In this document: one piece after another, positions 1 through 8,163 of the stretch
How the letters are laid out: the number at the start of each line of letters is the position of its first letter
How positions within the stretch are numbered: the first letter of the stretch is position 1
NCBI GenBank assembly: GCA_017861475.1
Contig: JAGFXV010000022.1
Coordinates: 1-10,455 of the forward strand
Direction of reading: 5' to 3'
Source: Bacillota bacterium
Lineage (GTDB): Bacteria; Bacillota; Syntrophomonadia; Syntrophomonadales; Syntrophomonadaceae
Length of the DNA stretch: 10,455 nt
Notes under the pieces: model-generated
Seen by the model: only the letters and a program-made list of their open reading frames with translations
Database searches by the model: none
What the model was told of the DNA's origin: nothing
Program-made: the position numbers and the translations under genes

Positions 1-907
1 TAATAGATACTTTCTCGCCTTCCCCGACCTCTACTTCCCTTTCACCATCCAGGGCTATTACCAATGGCCCATTGTTTACTTTTACTTCCTCGCCTATAGT
101 CAATATTTTAAAATCAGAGACCGCAATAGGTCTGATTAATCCGGGAGCAATCGGAACAATGATACTGGTCTTGCCTGGGCCAATATCAATAAGCATTCCT
201 TTTTCATCGGTTATGCTGATTGGCTGAAGATTTCCGGCAATGGAAGATATCCCAATGTTATCGGGTTCCCCCCGGGTGACCACCACCTGCTTGATACGCT
301 CTTCATCCCAAATAGCCCGTGATCCGATAAAAATATCCGTAAGCACCACCGCATCAATCAGTGCTATATCTATCGGTTTACCATTTTTCAAAACAACCAG
401 TTTCTTGGTTGGATGTATAGCCGGATAATCAACCAAACCGCAGGCCACTACTCCAGCAGCCAATCCAGCTGTCGTGCCTTCCAGCATTTGCGGAAAAACG
501 TTATTGGTACCAGTAGAAATTGGTACCAGTGGTACATCTTCGCAGCCTTTGGCTACCATGCGGTTGGTTCCGTCTCCACCCATGGTTATAATACAATCCA
601 CTCCGCTGCGGCTCATGATTGATGCTGCCACGGATGAATCTACCTGCGTTGCGGTCATTTCCATATCCAGTTCCACTAATTCCATCGGCAATTTATGTCC
701 TTTGGCCAACCCATCCACGGCCCGAGGTACGATTCCATAATAATCGGGCATATACAACACCCGATCCACACCTGTGGCAGCCAATGCCAAAAGACAACGC
801 TTTACAATATTGATCTTTTCCTGGTTGTCAAAACAAATACCATAAGCCACCAGGCGGCGAATATCTTTACCAGAAGACGGATTGGCAATGATTCCCACTG
901 TAGCCAC
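1..907 (-). CDS. acoX: AcoX, acetoin catabolism protein, ATP-NAD kinase-like (C-terminus beyond window edge)
   Basis: The minus strand is open without a stop from a GTG at 907 to the window edge, giving 302 residues. The protein begins VATVGIIANPSSGKDIRRLV, the typical AcoX start. It carries the nucleotide-binding GGDGTNR at residues 110-116, STGTNNVFP at 131-139 and a DGERE segment near 288-292, all features of the NAD kinase/diacylglycerol kinase fold. The GTG start is chosen because a GGAGGGAGG ribosome binding site lies about 7 nt upstream and the family begins at this point; the frame stays open further upstream but shows no better start. AcoX is regularly encoded with acetoin dehydrogenase genes, yet its reaction is not firmly established. 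It follows acoB after 73 bp that contain a hairpin. Probably only a few dozen C-terminal residues are missing. The family call is strong; the biochemical role is unknown. Confidence 0.9.
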   Translation of the reverse strand, partial: MATVGIIANPSSGKDIRRLVAYGICFDNQEKINIVKRCLLALAATGVDRVLYMPDYYGIVPRAVDGLAKGHKLPMELVELDMEMTATQVDSSVAASIMSRSGVDCIITMGGDGTNRMVAKGCEDVPLVPISTGTNNVFPQMLEGTTAGLAAGVVACGLVDYPAIHPTKKLVVLKNGKPIDIALIDAVVLTDIFIGSRAIWDEERIKQVVVTRGEPDNIGISSIAGNLQPISITDEKGMLIDIGPGKTSIIVPIAPGLIRPIAVSDFKILTIGEEVKVNNGPLVIALDGEREVEVGEGEKVSI

Positions 908-937
908 ACCGCTTCCTCCCTCCGAGAAATAATTAAT

Positions 938-970
938 TATGGTGGACAGTACAGGAAACTGTCCACCATA
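938..970 (-). other. Perfect 13-bp hairpin between acoB and acoX
   Basis: A perfect inverted repeat of TATGGTGGACAGT (938-950 and 958-970) encloses a 7-nt loop. In the transcript it lies 10 nt after the acoB stop and about 17 nt before the acoX ribosome binding site. The bases that follow are A/U-rich but contain no run of U, so it is not a good intrinsic terminator. It may be a leaky terminator or an mRNA stabiliser that sets the acoX level relative to acoAB. The structure is seen in the sequence; the role is inferred. Confidence 0.6.
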
Positions 971-980
971 GTTTTATACT

Positions 981-1952
981 TTAGAAGAATCCTTCCACAG
1001 CTTTAATGATCTTTTCCTCACTGGGAATGAAAGCATTCTCAAGCACGGGAGCGAAAGGAATTGGTGTATCAGGAGATGCCAGTCTCTTAATAGGAGCATC
1101 CAGGTAATCAAAACCTTCTTCGCCTACCATTGCCGCAATTTCTCCGCCAAATCCGCTGGTTTTGACTTCTTCATGTACAATAAGCAATTTACCGGTCTTG
1201 GCAACGGATTTTAAGATCGCATCTTTATCAAGTGGTATCAGGGTGCGTGGATCCAGAACTTCTGCGTTAATGCCCTTTTTAGCCAGTTCTTCAGCTGCAG
1301 CCAAAGCTTTCTGAAGCATCCATGACCATGCTACAATAGTAATGTCGGAACCTTCACGTTTGATATCCGCTTTGCCGAGCGGTACAACGTATTCGCCTTC
1401 CGGCACATCTCCGGGTACGGTCAGCAGCTGTTTATGCTCAATATACATTACCGGATTATTATCCTTTATAGCAGCCATCATCAAGCCTTTGGCGTCGGCA
1501 GGAGTTGACGGCATAACGGTTTTAACTCCAGGTATATGTGTAAACCACGATTCTACACTCTGGGAATGCTGAGCAGCTGCGCCTTGCCCGGCACCGCATG
1601 GTGTACGCAGAACCATTGGAACCTGGCACTTGCCGCCATTCATATATCTCAATTTAGCTGCCTGATTAAAAAGTTCATCCATACAGCAGCCCATAAAGTC
1701 AACAAACATAATTTCTGCAATCGGTCTTAACCCGGTAAGGGCAGCACCTACTGCAGAACCGATAATAACTGCTTCACTGATGGGTGTATTCATAACCCGC
1801 TTGGGTCCAAACTCGTCATATAATCCGGCAGTTACTCCGAAGCACCCACCAAATTGGGCAACATCCTCACCTTGCAAATAAACGTTAGGATCATTCTGCA
1901 TTGCTACCCGCATGCCATCTCTAATGGCTTCCGCATAAGTCATTTGTTTCAT
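981..1952 (-). CDS. acoB: Acetoin dehydrogenase E1 component, beta subunit
   Basis: The 323-residue protein is full length for the beta subunit of a thiamine-diphosphate-dependent 2-oxo acid/acetoin dehydrogenase E1. With AcoA it forms the cytoplasmic alpha2beta2 enzyme that cleaves acetoin, releases acetaldehyde and passes the acetyl group to the lipoyl arm of E2. Visible family marks are GED at residues 28-30, NTPISEA with Glu60 (the Glu that activates the aminopyrimidine of the cofactor), [13 protein letters not shown] with His129, and the C-terminal transketolase domain with [15 protein letters not shown]. The ATG at 1952 follows AAGGAAGGG and lies 21 bp after the acoA stop, so the two are surely cotranscribed and probably translated together. 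Sequence alone cannot fully exclude a pyruvate or branched-chain substrate; the assignment to acetoin rests on the adjoining acoX and acoR. Confidence 0.92.
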   Translation of the reverse strand: MKQMTYAEAIRDGMRVAMQNDPNVYLQGEDVAQFGGCFGVTAGLYDEFGPKRVMNTPISEAVIIGSAVGAALTGLRPIAEIMFVDFMGCCMDELFNQAAKLRYMNGGKCQVPMVLRTPCGAGQGAAAQHSQSVESWFTHIPGVKTVMPSTPADAKGLMMAAIKDNNPVMYIEHKQLLTVPGDVPEGEYVVPLGKADIKREGSDITIVAWSWMLQKALAAAEELAKKGINAEVLDPRTLIPLDKDAILKSVAKTGKLLIVHEEVKTSGFGGEIAAMVGEEGFDYLDAPIKRLASPDTPIPFAPVLENAFIPSEEKIIKAVEGFF

Positions 1953-1973
1953 TATTTTTCACCCTTCCTTAAA

Positions 1974-2936
1974 TTAATCTGCATAAACGTCAGTAAACAG
2001 TTCCGAGGGATCCGGCACTGGGCTGGATTCAGCAAATTTAATCGCTGCTTCGAGTTCAGCATCAGCCGCAGCCTTAATATCATCAAGTTCGGCCTGAGTG
2101 GCATATTTCAGTTTAAGCAGATTCTTTTCCAATCTGGGAATCGGGTCTTTTGCCAGCCATTCTTCCTGATCTTTGGGGTCTTTGTAAGCGCCCGGATCAC
2201 CTTCGAAATGTCCGCGCCAACGCCAGCTTTTGCACTCAACCAAAGTCGGTCCATCGCCTTTTCTGGCCCGATCAATAGCAGCAGCCGCAGCTTCATAAAC
2301 AGCTATAACATCATTGCCATCTACAGAAACACCAGGGATACCGTAGCCGCTGGCCCGGTCTGAAATGTCGGTAACATTCTGATGGTTTTCCTGAGAGTTG
2401 GAAATTGCCCAACCGTTATTCTCACAAAGGAAAACGATTGGCAGCTTCCAGGTAGAAGCCAGGTTTAATGATTCATGGAAGGTAGCACGGTCAGAAGCAC
2501 CGTCTCCGAAGAAAGCAACCGCAACCGCACCATTTCCTTTATATTTACAGGTAAATGCAGCACCGGTAGCAAGAGGCATACCAGCACCAACTATCCCGTT
2601 AGCACCTAAAATTCCCAGATCCACATCGGCAATGTGCATTGATCCGCCTTTGCCTTTGCAATATCCAGTGGTCCTGCCGAATAATTCAGCCATCATTATT
2701 TTTATATCGCCGCCTTTAGCGATCAAATGACCATGTCCCCGGTGAGTACTGGCGATATAGTCCTTCTTCTCAAGGCTGGCACAAACACCAGTAGCAATCG
2801 CTTCTTCACCCAGATACAGGTGAACAAAACCGGGTATCTGACCGGCAGCAAATAATTCAACTGCCTTTGATTCAAAAGCTCTGATAGTAACCATCTTCTT
2901 GTACATGTCAAGTAATTGTTCTTTGTTGAGATCCAT
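1974..2936 (-). CDS. acoA: Acetoin dehydrogenase E1 component, alpha subunit
   Basis: This 320-residue protein is the thiamine-diphosphate-binding alpha subunit of the E1 heterotetramer. The cofactor motif is clear: GDG at residues 144-146, followed 27 residues later by NN at 173-174. THRGHGH (64-70), GKGGSMH (95-101) and the RGHFEGD loop (241-247) are further E1-alpha signatures. The segment after GDG reads ASDRATFHES where many relatives have a GASNQG-like sequence; this looks like a family variant, not a defect, because the GDG and NN motifs are intact. The ATG at 2936 has an excellent AAAGGAGGG site about 7 nt upstream. A gap of 152 bp with no convincing terminator or promoter separates it from the Lin0512 gene upstream, so transcription most likely comes from the sigma-54 promoter before that gene. 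The 2-oxo acid dehydrogenase family call is certain; the acetoin substrate is inferred from context. Confidence 0.92.
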   Translation of the reverse strand: MDLNKEQLLDMYKKMVTIRAFESKAVELFAAGQIPGFVHLYLGEEAIATGVCASLEKKDYIASTHRGHGHLIAKGGDIKIMMAELFGRTTGYCKGKGGSMHIADVDLGILGANGIVGAGMPLATGAAFTCKYKGNGAVAVAFFGDGASDRATFHESLNLASTWKLPIVFLCENNGWAISNSQENHQNVTDISDRASGYGIPGVSVDGNDVIAVYEAAAAAIDRARKGDGPTLVECKSWRWRGHFEGDPGAYKDPKDQEEWLAKDPIPRLEKNLLKLKYATQAELDDIKAAADAELEAAIKFAESSPVPDPSELFTDVYAD

Positions 2937-3088
2937 TCAAATTCCCTCCTTTAATTATTGGGGCTAAACGGTAATTTGTGTTTCCCGCCTGATCGATAAA
3001 CCATTAAATGCTTTTCTTGCCCCCCTTCAAAGCCAAATCTTCGGGATGTGACATTTATTTTGATACCGAAGTGACCTAGCCGCTCTTT

Positions 3089-3448
3089 TTATATGTCGAC
3101 ATAAACAGTGAGAGCCGCTACGGCAACCACGATAGTATCCCCTTCACCCAGCATGGGCAGATCCAAACCTTTAACTGTCAATCCCCCTTCTTCAACCTCC
3201 AACTTCGTACTCCCAAAAGGAACTGCTTTCAAGATCTCATCCTGGTTTAATCTCTCCGGATATGGGCAGGCCACCTTTACATGCACATGCATCTGATTAG
3301 GATCAGATATGCCTGCAATGTCAAACAACCCGCACAAGCAGCTATGTGACACAGCATCTTTGATTGCTTTTTGAGCCGCATTTGTTACATCTCCGCCATG
3401 CATATCAATCCCGGTACCGATTTCGATAATAAAACGTTTCAGGCTCAA
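3089..3448 (-). CDS. Lin0512 family protein of unknown function, first gene of the aco operon
   Basis: This small 119-residue cytoplasmic protein has no signal peptide or membrane segment. I recognise it as the Lin0512 family, which has no established function. Visible features are the N-terminal GTGIDMHGGDVTNAA (residues 11-25, with Asp15, His17 and Asp20), a CLCG pair at 37-40, HVH at 54-56, and Cys61 before PYPER. The His, Asp and Cys residues could bind a metal or form an active site, but that is speculation. The start is a TTG at 3448, preceded by AAAGGCGG; a nearby ATG is out of frame and stops at once. It is the first gene after the sigma-54 promoter and lies between acoR and acoA in the same direction, so it probably serves acetoin metabolism or assembly of the dehydrogenase complex. 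Family confidence is high; function is unknown. Confidence 0.85.
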   Translation of the reverse strand: MSLKRFIIEIGTGIDMHGGDVTNAAQKAIKDAVSHSCLCGLFDIAGISDPNQMHVHVKVACPYPERLNQDEILKAVPFGSTKLEVEEGGLTVKGLDLPMLGEGDTIVVAVAALTVYVDI

Positions 3449-3525
3449 AGTATCATCCGCCTTTCTGTTGATGGAATGGATTGCACCTTAATAATTTGCA
3501 CGATAACAGTTTTTCCATACATAAA

Positions 3526-3542
3526 AGCAAATAATATGCCAA
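3526..3542 (-). promoter_or_regulatory. Sigma-54 (-24/-12) promoter of the Lin0512-acoABX operon
   Basis: The minus strand reads TTGGCATATTATTTGCT. It matches every position of the sigma-54 consensus TGGCAYR-N4-TTGCW, with exactly 10 bases between the GG (-24) and GC (-12) pairs. Transcription would start near 3515, about 67 nt before the TTG start codon at 3448. The adjoining acoR gene encodes a sigma-54 activator, which supports the call. Confidence 0.88.
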
Positions 3543-3698
3543 TTTAAAATATTTAATTTATAAAAGCTGAATAAATGTGTTTAACAATGCATTTTAGGAG
3601 CAATAAACCTTTAGATTTGGGTATGAGGATTGAATGTTTAATACTTGTCAATTGTTCGGCGTGAAAGTTGAAAAGAAAGCAATGCAGTTGGAGGCAGA

Positions 3699-3811
3699 TG
3701 TCACATATTTTTGTAACACTATAACATTTGTAACCCCGATGTAACATTTCTACGTCAAATGTTACATCGGGGTTACAAATAGGTAATATATGTTAATAGC
3801 AATCTGTTACA
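3699..3811. promoter_or_regulatory. Candidate AcoR upstream activating sequence: cluster of TGTNACA motifs
   Basis: The 396-bp gap between acoR and the Lin0512 gene (3449-3844) holds no credible gene. Within it are five exact TGTNACA motifs, themselves 7-bp palindromes, beginning at 3699, 3712, 3740, 3760 and 3805. Two near-matches lie at 3729 (TGTAACC) and 3771 (GGTTACA). The cluster sits roughly 180-300 bp upstream of the predicted sigma-54 start site, a normal distance for an enhancer of a sigma-54 activator. AcoR, encoded next door, is the obvious candidate to bind it, though that is inferred. I see nothing else of note at 3543-3698, which is AT-rich. Confidence 0.65.
3726..3780. repeat. 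Perfect 24-bp-arm palindrome within the regulatory cluster
   Basis: The arms at 3726-3749 and 3757-3780 are exact reverse complements around a 7-nt centre (CTACGTC). Each arm contains two TGTAAC units exactly 11 bp apart, one turn of the helix, so four half-sites are arranged symmetrically. No run of T follows on either strand, so it does not read as an intrinsic terminator for acoR, although a hairpin in the acoR transcript is possible. Operator function is favoured. Confidence 0.8.
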
Positions 3812-3844
3812 AACGCCAGAATAAATAATTATGATGGTTTTTCT

Positions 3845-5863
3845 TTAGTAATCAATGTTGTAAAGACGCATTTTGCGATAAACCGTATTACGCGAAATTT
3901 CCATTTCCCTGGCTACGTCTGTAACGTTGCCGCCATGTTTTGTTAATTGTTTTAGTATTTCATGGTATTCCGTTTCAGCGTCCATGCGCTTCTTTTTAGC
4001 TCTTTCATTTGTTCGGCTTGTGGTCTGCGGATTCCTGACGATCGTTTTTGCCGCCATTATATCTTCTGATGCATGAATAATGGATGGCAGATGCTGCAAA
4101 GTAATACGATCGCCCTGAGCCAAATTGATCAGACGTTCAACAACATTCTGCAATTCGCGGACATTGCCTGGCCATTTGTAGTTTTGCATACATTCAATAA
4201 CTTCAGAATCAATTTCTATATTTTGGTTGCCGAGTTTATGCCCGATGGTTTTGATAAACCGGTCCACCAACGCCGGAATATCTTCCAGATGTCTGCACAG
4301 CGGCGGCATGCTTATGGTAACCACATTTATCCGGTAATAAAGATCCTGCCTGAAGCTTCCTTTATCCACTTCGATGAGCAAGTTCTTGTTGGTTGCACAA
4401 ATCAATCTGAAATCAAGGGGAATGATTTTATCGTCGCCAATTCGCGTTATTTTTCTGTCCTGTAAAACCCGTAAGAGTGCAACCTGTTGGTCCAACGGCA
4501 TATCTCCAATTTCATCCAGGAACAGTGTACCGCCGGTGGCCAGTTCAAACTTACCGGGTCTGCCGCCACGCTTGGCCCCGGTAAAAGCTCCCTCAGCATA
4601 ACCAAACAACTCGCTGCTGATCAAATCCCGCGGAATGGCACCACAATTAACCGCTACAAACGGACCTTGGCTGCGATTGCTGCGGTTGTGAATGGCCTGA
4701 GCCAAAACTTCTTTGCCGGTTCCGCTTTCTCCTTCCAGTAATATATTGGAATTGCCTGAAGAAGCCAGGGATGCTACCCTGATAACTTCAGCAATCTCAG
4801 GACTATTTCCGATAATATCCCGAAAATGAAACTGTGCTTGGGCGCCACTAAAACGGTTGACCAGTTTTTGAATCTCCTCCATGCGGCGTACCACAATTAC
4901 TCCGCCGGTTTGAGCTCCCTCATCGTCTATAAGCGGTACGCCGGAAGACAGGCAGTGGATACGCCCGTCAGCAGTATCAACCATAATTTCATTATCAGAA
5001 TAGGCTTTAAAATCATTGGTGACTTTATGGTTAAATGGCAAATTCCCGCCCAGGATTTCGATAATCGGTTTGCCAATTAATTCACTGGCAGGTTTGCCAA
5101 TAATTTTTTCTGCCATCGGATTGATTTGCGCCAGCAAACCTCGTTTGTCAATAATCATCACTCCATCTGAAATCGCCCGAAATATTTCAGACAGATATTC
5201 AACCGCCATCGTCAATCCCCGGTTTTTTTCCTGAACGTAAATTTGTTCGGAGATTGCCTGCGCTGCCGCGACAACCATGCCTAGTGTATGCCGGTGGGTC
5301 AAATGAGACGGACCTGACATATCCAGAACGCCAATAAGTTGTCCTTGTCTGTTATGAATGGGTGAAGCTGAACAAGTCCAGGCATGATGTTTCTGACAAA
5401 AATGCTCTGCCCCCGAGACCTGTAAAGGGGTTCTTTCGACCAGTGCAGTCCCGATCGCATTCGTGCCGACTTCTTTTTCACTCCAATTGGCGCCCTTATC
5501 AAAAGTTATGATTTGTGCTTCCTGTAGAATCTTTTCATCCCCAAAAGCTTCCATGATATAACCGCGTTCATCAGTAAGAATTACAATAAAGCCAGAGCCT
5601 TTAACGAATTCATATAATTTTTTCATAAATGGTCTGGCCACTTCAATTAAATCACGGTGACGAAAAAGTAATTTATTGAGTTCCTCATTGGTCAGGATAT
5701 CATGACTGCTGCCATCATAGGGATCCACACCGTCATTCATGCACCTTGTCCAGGAATCCAGAATATTCGGGGAAACAAAGTAATTGTCCGGCTTTTCTCC
5801 ATCAATAAAGTTTTGCCATGCCAGTGTTATTTCCGGTAAAGAAGTCGGTAGACTCATGCTCAT
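3845..5863 (-). CDS. acoR: AcoR, sigma-54-dependent activator of acetoin catabolism
   Basis: This 672-residue regulator has an N-terminal GAF-type sensor region (about 60-210, including the AcoR-like WTCSASPIHN at 162-171), a PAS domain (about 220-330), an AAA+ sigma-54 interaction domain and a Fis-type helix-turn-helix. Visible AAA+ motifs are Walker A GESGTGKE (378-385), the sigma-54 contact loop GAFTGA (425-430), Walker B GTLFLDE (445-451) and WPGNVRE (564-570). The DNA-binding helix-turn-helix is at about 645-668 (VTDVAREMEISRNTVYRKMR). All residues needed for ATP-driven activation appear intact. The ATG at 5863 is chosen for its GAGGAGG site 6 nt upstream; the frame extends to 5974, but that extension has no ribosome binding site. 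It is upstream of and codirectional with the operon it should control, with a sigma-54 promoter and a motif cluster in between. Acetoin as effector is inferred from the family. Confidence 0.93.
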   Translation of the reverse strand: MSMSLPTSLPEITLAWQNFIDGEKPDNYFVSPNILDSWTRCMNDGVDPYDGSSHDILTNEELNKLLFRHRDLIEVARPFMKKLYEFVKGSGFIVILTDERGYIMEAFGDEKILQEAQIITFDKGANWSEKEVGTNAIGTALVERTPLQVSGAEHFCQKHHAWTCSASPIHNRQGQLIGVLDMSGPSHLTHRHTLGMVVAAAQAISEQIYVQEKNRGLTMAVEYLSEIFRAISDGVMIIDKRGLLAQINPMAEKIIGKPASELIGKPIIEILGGNLPFNHKVTNDFKAYSDNEIMVDTADGRIHCLSSGVPLIDDEGAQTGGVIVVRRMEEIQKLVNRFSGAQAQFHFRDIIGNSPEIAEVIRVASLASSGNSNILLEGESGTGKEVLAQAIHNRSNRSQGPFVAVNCGAIPRDLISSELFGYAEGAFTGAKRGGRPGKFELATGGTLFLDEIGDMPLDQQVALLRVLQDRKITRIGDDKIIPLDFRLICATNKNLLIEVDKGSFRQDLYYRINVVTISMPPLCRHLEDIPALVDRFIKTIGHKLGNQNIEIDSEVIECMQNYKWPGNVRELQNVVERLINLAQGDRITLQHLPSIIHASEDIMAAKTIVRNPQTTSRTNERAKKKRMDAETEYHEILKQLTKHGGNVTDVAREMEISRNTVYRKMRLYNIDY

Positions 5864-5941
5864 GTAAAACCTCCTCATTCTTACCTGTGTCATGTTCAAG
5901 AAATTTCGATATATTATTACAATTATTTTACTCCAAAAAAC

Positions 5942-5970
5942 ATAAAGGAAAAATGAAAATATTTTGTCAA
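5942..5970 (-). promoter_or_regulatory. Possible sigma-A promoter of acoR
   Basis: A perfect TTGACA (-35, 5965-5970) is followed after 17 bp by CTTTAT (5942-5947), a poor -10 box matching only three of six positions. The spacing and the lack of a better candidate in the 246-bp gap favour it weakly. The start site would be near 5935, about 72 nt before the acoR ATG. Confidence 0.35.
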
Positions 5971-5993
5971 TCATTCCACTATTATGTTCATCA

Positions 5994-6029
5994 GAAAAAG
6001 CATAAGCCCCTTCAAATTAGAAGGGGCTT
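5994..6029 (-). terminator. Intrinsic terminator of the EF-G paralogue gene
   Basis: A perfect 10-bp GC-rich stem (AAGCCCCTTC at 6004-6013 pairing with GAAGGGGCTT at 6020-6029) with a 6-nt loop is followed on the minus strand by a short U-rich tail (five U at 5995-5999). It lies about 80 nt after the EF-G stop and before the acoR promoter, so it separates the two units. Confidence 0.75.
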
Positions 6030-6109
6030 CAAAGCGTCATAAAATGTGAATAGTTTTGCAAGCCTTTCTTCACCTTTTATGCTCGCTCTGTTGATTTTGT
6101 ACTTATTGG

Positions 6110-8137
6110 TTAGTTTTTATCGGGTAGGCTGCGTTCTTCATAATGAGAAAACTCCATCGAAAAACCTGCCCGGCCTTGTGTAATTGACCGCAATGAAGTT
6201 GAATAACCAAACATTTCCGCCAGCGGCACAAATCCACGAATGATCTGAGTGCCGCCCTGCATTTCCATGGAATCCATCCTGCCTCGGCGATTGCTGATAT
6301 TCGCAATAATATTTCCGGTGTACTCCTCCGGTGAACTGATTTCCACCCGCATTATCGGTTCCAGCAATTGCGGTGCTGCTTTTCTCAAGCAATCTTTGGT
6401 AGCCTGCATGGAAGCCACCCGGAAAGCCATTTCAGAAGAATCGACCTCATGATATGATCCGTCCAAAAGTGTTGCTTTGATATTCACCACCGGATATCCT
6501 TTAAGAATCCCTTCCTCCAGAGCCTGTTTGACCCCTGATTCTACTGCCGGTATATATTCTCTGGGAATGGCTCCGCCCACGATTTTATTTACAAATTCAA
6601 AACCTTCCGTTGGTTCCAACCTCAGTACCAGATGGGCAAACTGACCTTTGCCGCCGGTCTGTTTTACATAACGGGTCTCATGTTCAGCTGTTCTGGTAAT
6701 CGTTTCTTTATATGCCACCTGGGGCTGGCCAATATTTATATCAATTTTAAATTCCTTGGCCAAACGTTCACTGATCACTTCCAGATGAAGTTCTCCCATT
6801 CCTGACAGCAACGTCTGTCCGGTTTCCTTGTTATATGATATCTTGAAGGTAGGATCTTCAGCGGATATTTTGCCCAAGGCATCAGATATTTTGTTTTGGT
6901 CTGATTGGGTTCGCGGCTCAATGGCAATCTGTATAACCGGTTCGGGAAAATCAATTGATTCAAGCAGTATGGGATGATTTTCATTGCAGATGGTATCACC
7001 GGTCCCTATATCTTTCAAGCCGATAAATGCTACTATGTCACCGGCAGTCACTTCTTCTATTTCTTCACGATGATTGGCATGCATTTTCACCAGGCGGCCA
7101 ATGCGTTCTTTTTTCTGTTTACTGCTGTTGTATACATAACTGCCTGCTTTAACGGAACCCGTATAAACCCTGGCAAAGGCTAGTTTGCCAACATGTCGAT
7201 CACTCACGATCTTAAAAACAAGTGCGGAGAAAAATTCATTGTTGTCCGCGCTGATTTCAATAGGATTTTCCCCGTCAATATCAGTGGCATGCGCAGGTTC
7301 AATATCAAGAGGTGAGGGTAAAAAATCAACAATCGCATCCAGCAGCGTCTGAACCCCAATATTCCGATATGAACTGCCACATATAACCGGTACAATTTCA
7401 CCGGCAATCGTACTTTCACGAACTTCTTCAATCAATAAAGAATCAGGAATAAGTTCATTATTATAATAAAGTTCCATTAATGAAATGCTGTTTTCCGCAA
7501 CCTTTTCCAGCAAAACCAACCGCCATTTTTCAGCTTCCTCCAAATATTGTGCAGGGATATCGGTTATAACTATCTCATCACCCATACTTCCAGTAAAAGT
7601 TTGATACTTCATGGAGATAAGATCAATGATTCCTGCAAAAGATTCATCCACAAAAACCGGCAGGGTCAAAATCAACGGTTTGGCACCCAAACGATTGGTT
7701 ATTTGCTCAGTAACCATAAAGAAATCTGCTCCGATAGCATCCATCTTGTTAACATAAGCAATACGCGGGACTCGGTATTTGTCAGCCTGACGCCAAACTG
7801 TTTCCGACTGGGGCTCAACTCCGCCTTTGGCGCAGAAAATAACGACTGCACCATCAAGGATACGCAGACTCCGTTCCACCTCGGCAGTAAAGTCAACGTG
7901 CCCGGGTGTATCGATAATATTGATATCGCAATTTTTCCAGATACATTTGGTCGCGGCAGAGGTAACCGTTATACCTCGTTCTTTTTCCACGTCCAGATAA
8001 TCCATTACGCTTTCGCCGTCATGAGTTTCACCTATTTTGTGGGTCAATCCAGTATAATAAAGTATTCTCTCAGTTGTGGTCGTCTTGCCGGCATCAATGT
8101 GGCCAATGATACCAATATTCCACAAATTGTTGAGCAT
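6110..8137 (-). CDS. Elongation factor G paralogue (translational GTPase)
   Basis: This 675-residue translation factor GTPase would move tRNA and mRNA through the ribosome at the cost of GTP. The G domain shows G1 GHIDAGKT (12-19), RGIT (54-57), DTPGH (76-80) and NKMD (130-133). Domain II, domain III ([20 protein letters not shown], about 430-448), domain IV with [12 protein letters not shown] and the [10 protein letters not shown] tip loop (about 560) and domain V ([18 protein letters not shown]) follow in canonical order. The His at the domain IV tip is kept, so it may be a working translocase. It is slightly shorter than the usual roughly 690-700 residues and has no rpsL, rpsG or tuf neighbours, unlike the housekeeping fusA; I therefore read it as a second copy (fusA2-like). 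It resembles EF-G more than TetM-type ribosomal protection proteins. The ATG at 8137 is fixed by an in-frame TGA just upstream; AGGAGG lies about 12-14 nt before it, slightly far. A leader hairpin suggests regulated expression. Confidence 0.88.
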   Translation of the reverse strand: MLNNLWNIGIIGHIDAGKTTTTERILYYTGLTHKIGETHDGESVMDYLDVEKERGITVTSAATKCIWKNCDINIIDTPGHVDFTAEVERSLRILDGAVVIFCAKGGVEPQSETVWRQADKYRVPRIAYVNKMDAIGADFFMVTEQITNRLGAKPLILTLPVFVDESFAGIIDLISMKYQTFTGSMGDEIVITDIPAQYLEEAEKWRLVLLEKVAENSISLMELYYNNELIPDSLLIEEVRESTIAGEIVPVICGSSYRNIGVQTLLDAIVDFLPSPLDIEPAHATDIDGENPIEISADNNEFFSALVFKIVSDRHVGKLAFARVYTGSVKAGSYVYNSSKQKKERIGRLVKMHANHREEIEEVTAGDIVAFIGLKDIGTGDTICNENHPILLESIDFPEPVIQIAIEPRTQSDQNKISDALGKISAEDPTFKISYNKETGQTLLSGMGELHLEVISERLAKEFKIDINIGQPQVAYKETITRTAEHETRYVKQTGGKGQFAHLVLRLEPTEGFEFVNKIVGGAIPREYIPAVESGVKQALEEGILKGYPVVNIKATLLDGSYHEVDSSEMAFRVASMQATKDCLRKAAPQLLEPIMRVEISSPEEYTGNIIANISNRRGRMDSMEMQGGTQIIRGFVPLAEMFGYSTSLRSITQGRAGFSMEFSHYEERSLPDKN

Positions 8138-8163
8138 GTAAACAATTCACTCCTCCTGATTTT

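Noticed and set aside
1854..2363. Plus-strand frame of 169 codons
   Set aside because: It is antisense to acoA and acoB and crosses their junction, with no recognisable product.
3030..3050. A second sigma-54 promoter before acoA (TTGGCTTTGAAGGGGGGC on the minus strand)
   Set aside because: The GG and GC pairs are 12 bases apart where 10 are needed, and the -12 element is not TTGC.
3553..3747. Minus-strand frame of 64 codons in the acoR-Lin0512 gap
   Set aside because: It begins inside the palindrome without a ribosome binding site and its composition is not gene-like.
3726..3780. Palindrome as intrinsic terminator of acoR
   Set aside because: There is no T run after the stem on either strand, and the phased half-sites point to an operator; a weaker RNA role is still possible.
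5864..5974. N-terminal extension of acoR starting at 5974
   Set aside because: The frame is open, but no ribosome binding site precedes 5974, the extra 37 residues are hydrophobic and unlike AcoR, and a GAGGAGG site stands 6 nt before the ATG at 5863.
6110..8137. TetM-type ribosomal protection gene
   Set aside because: The G domain ([19 protein letters not shown]) and the domain IV and V sequences follow EF-G, not the TetM pattern.
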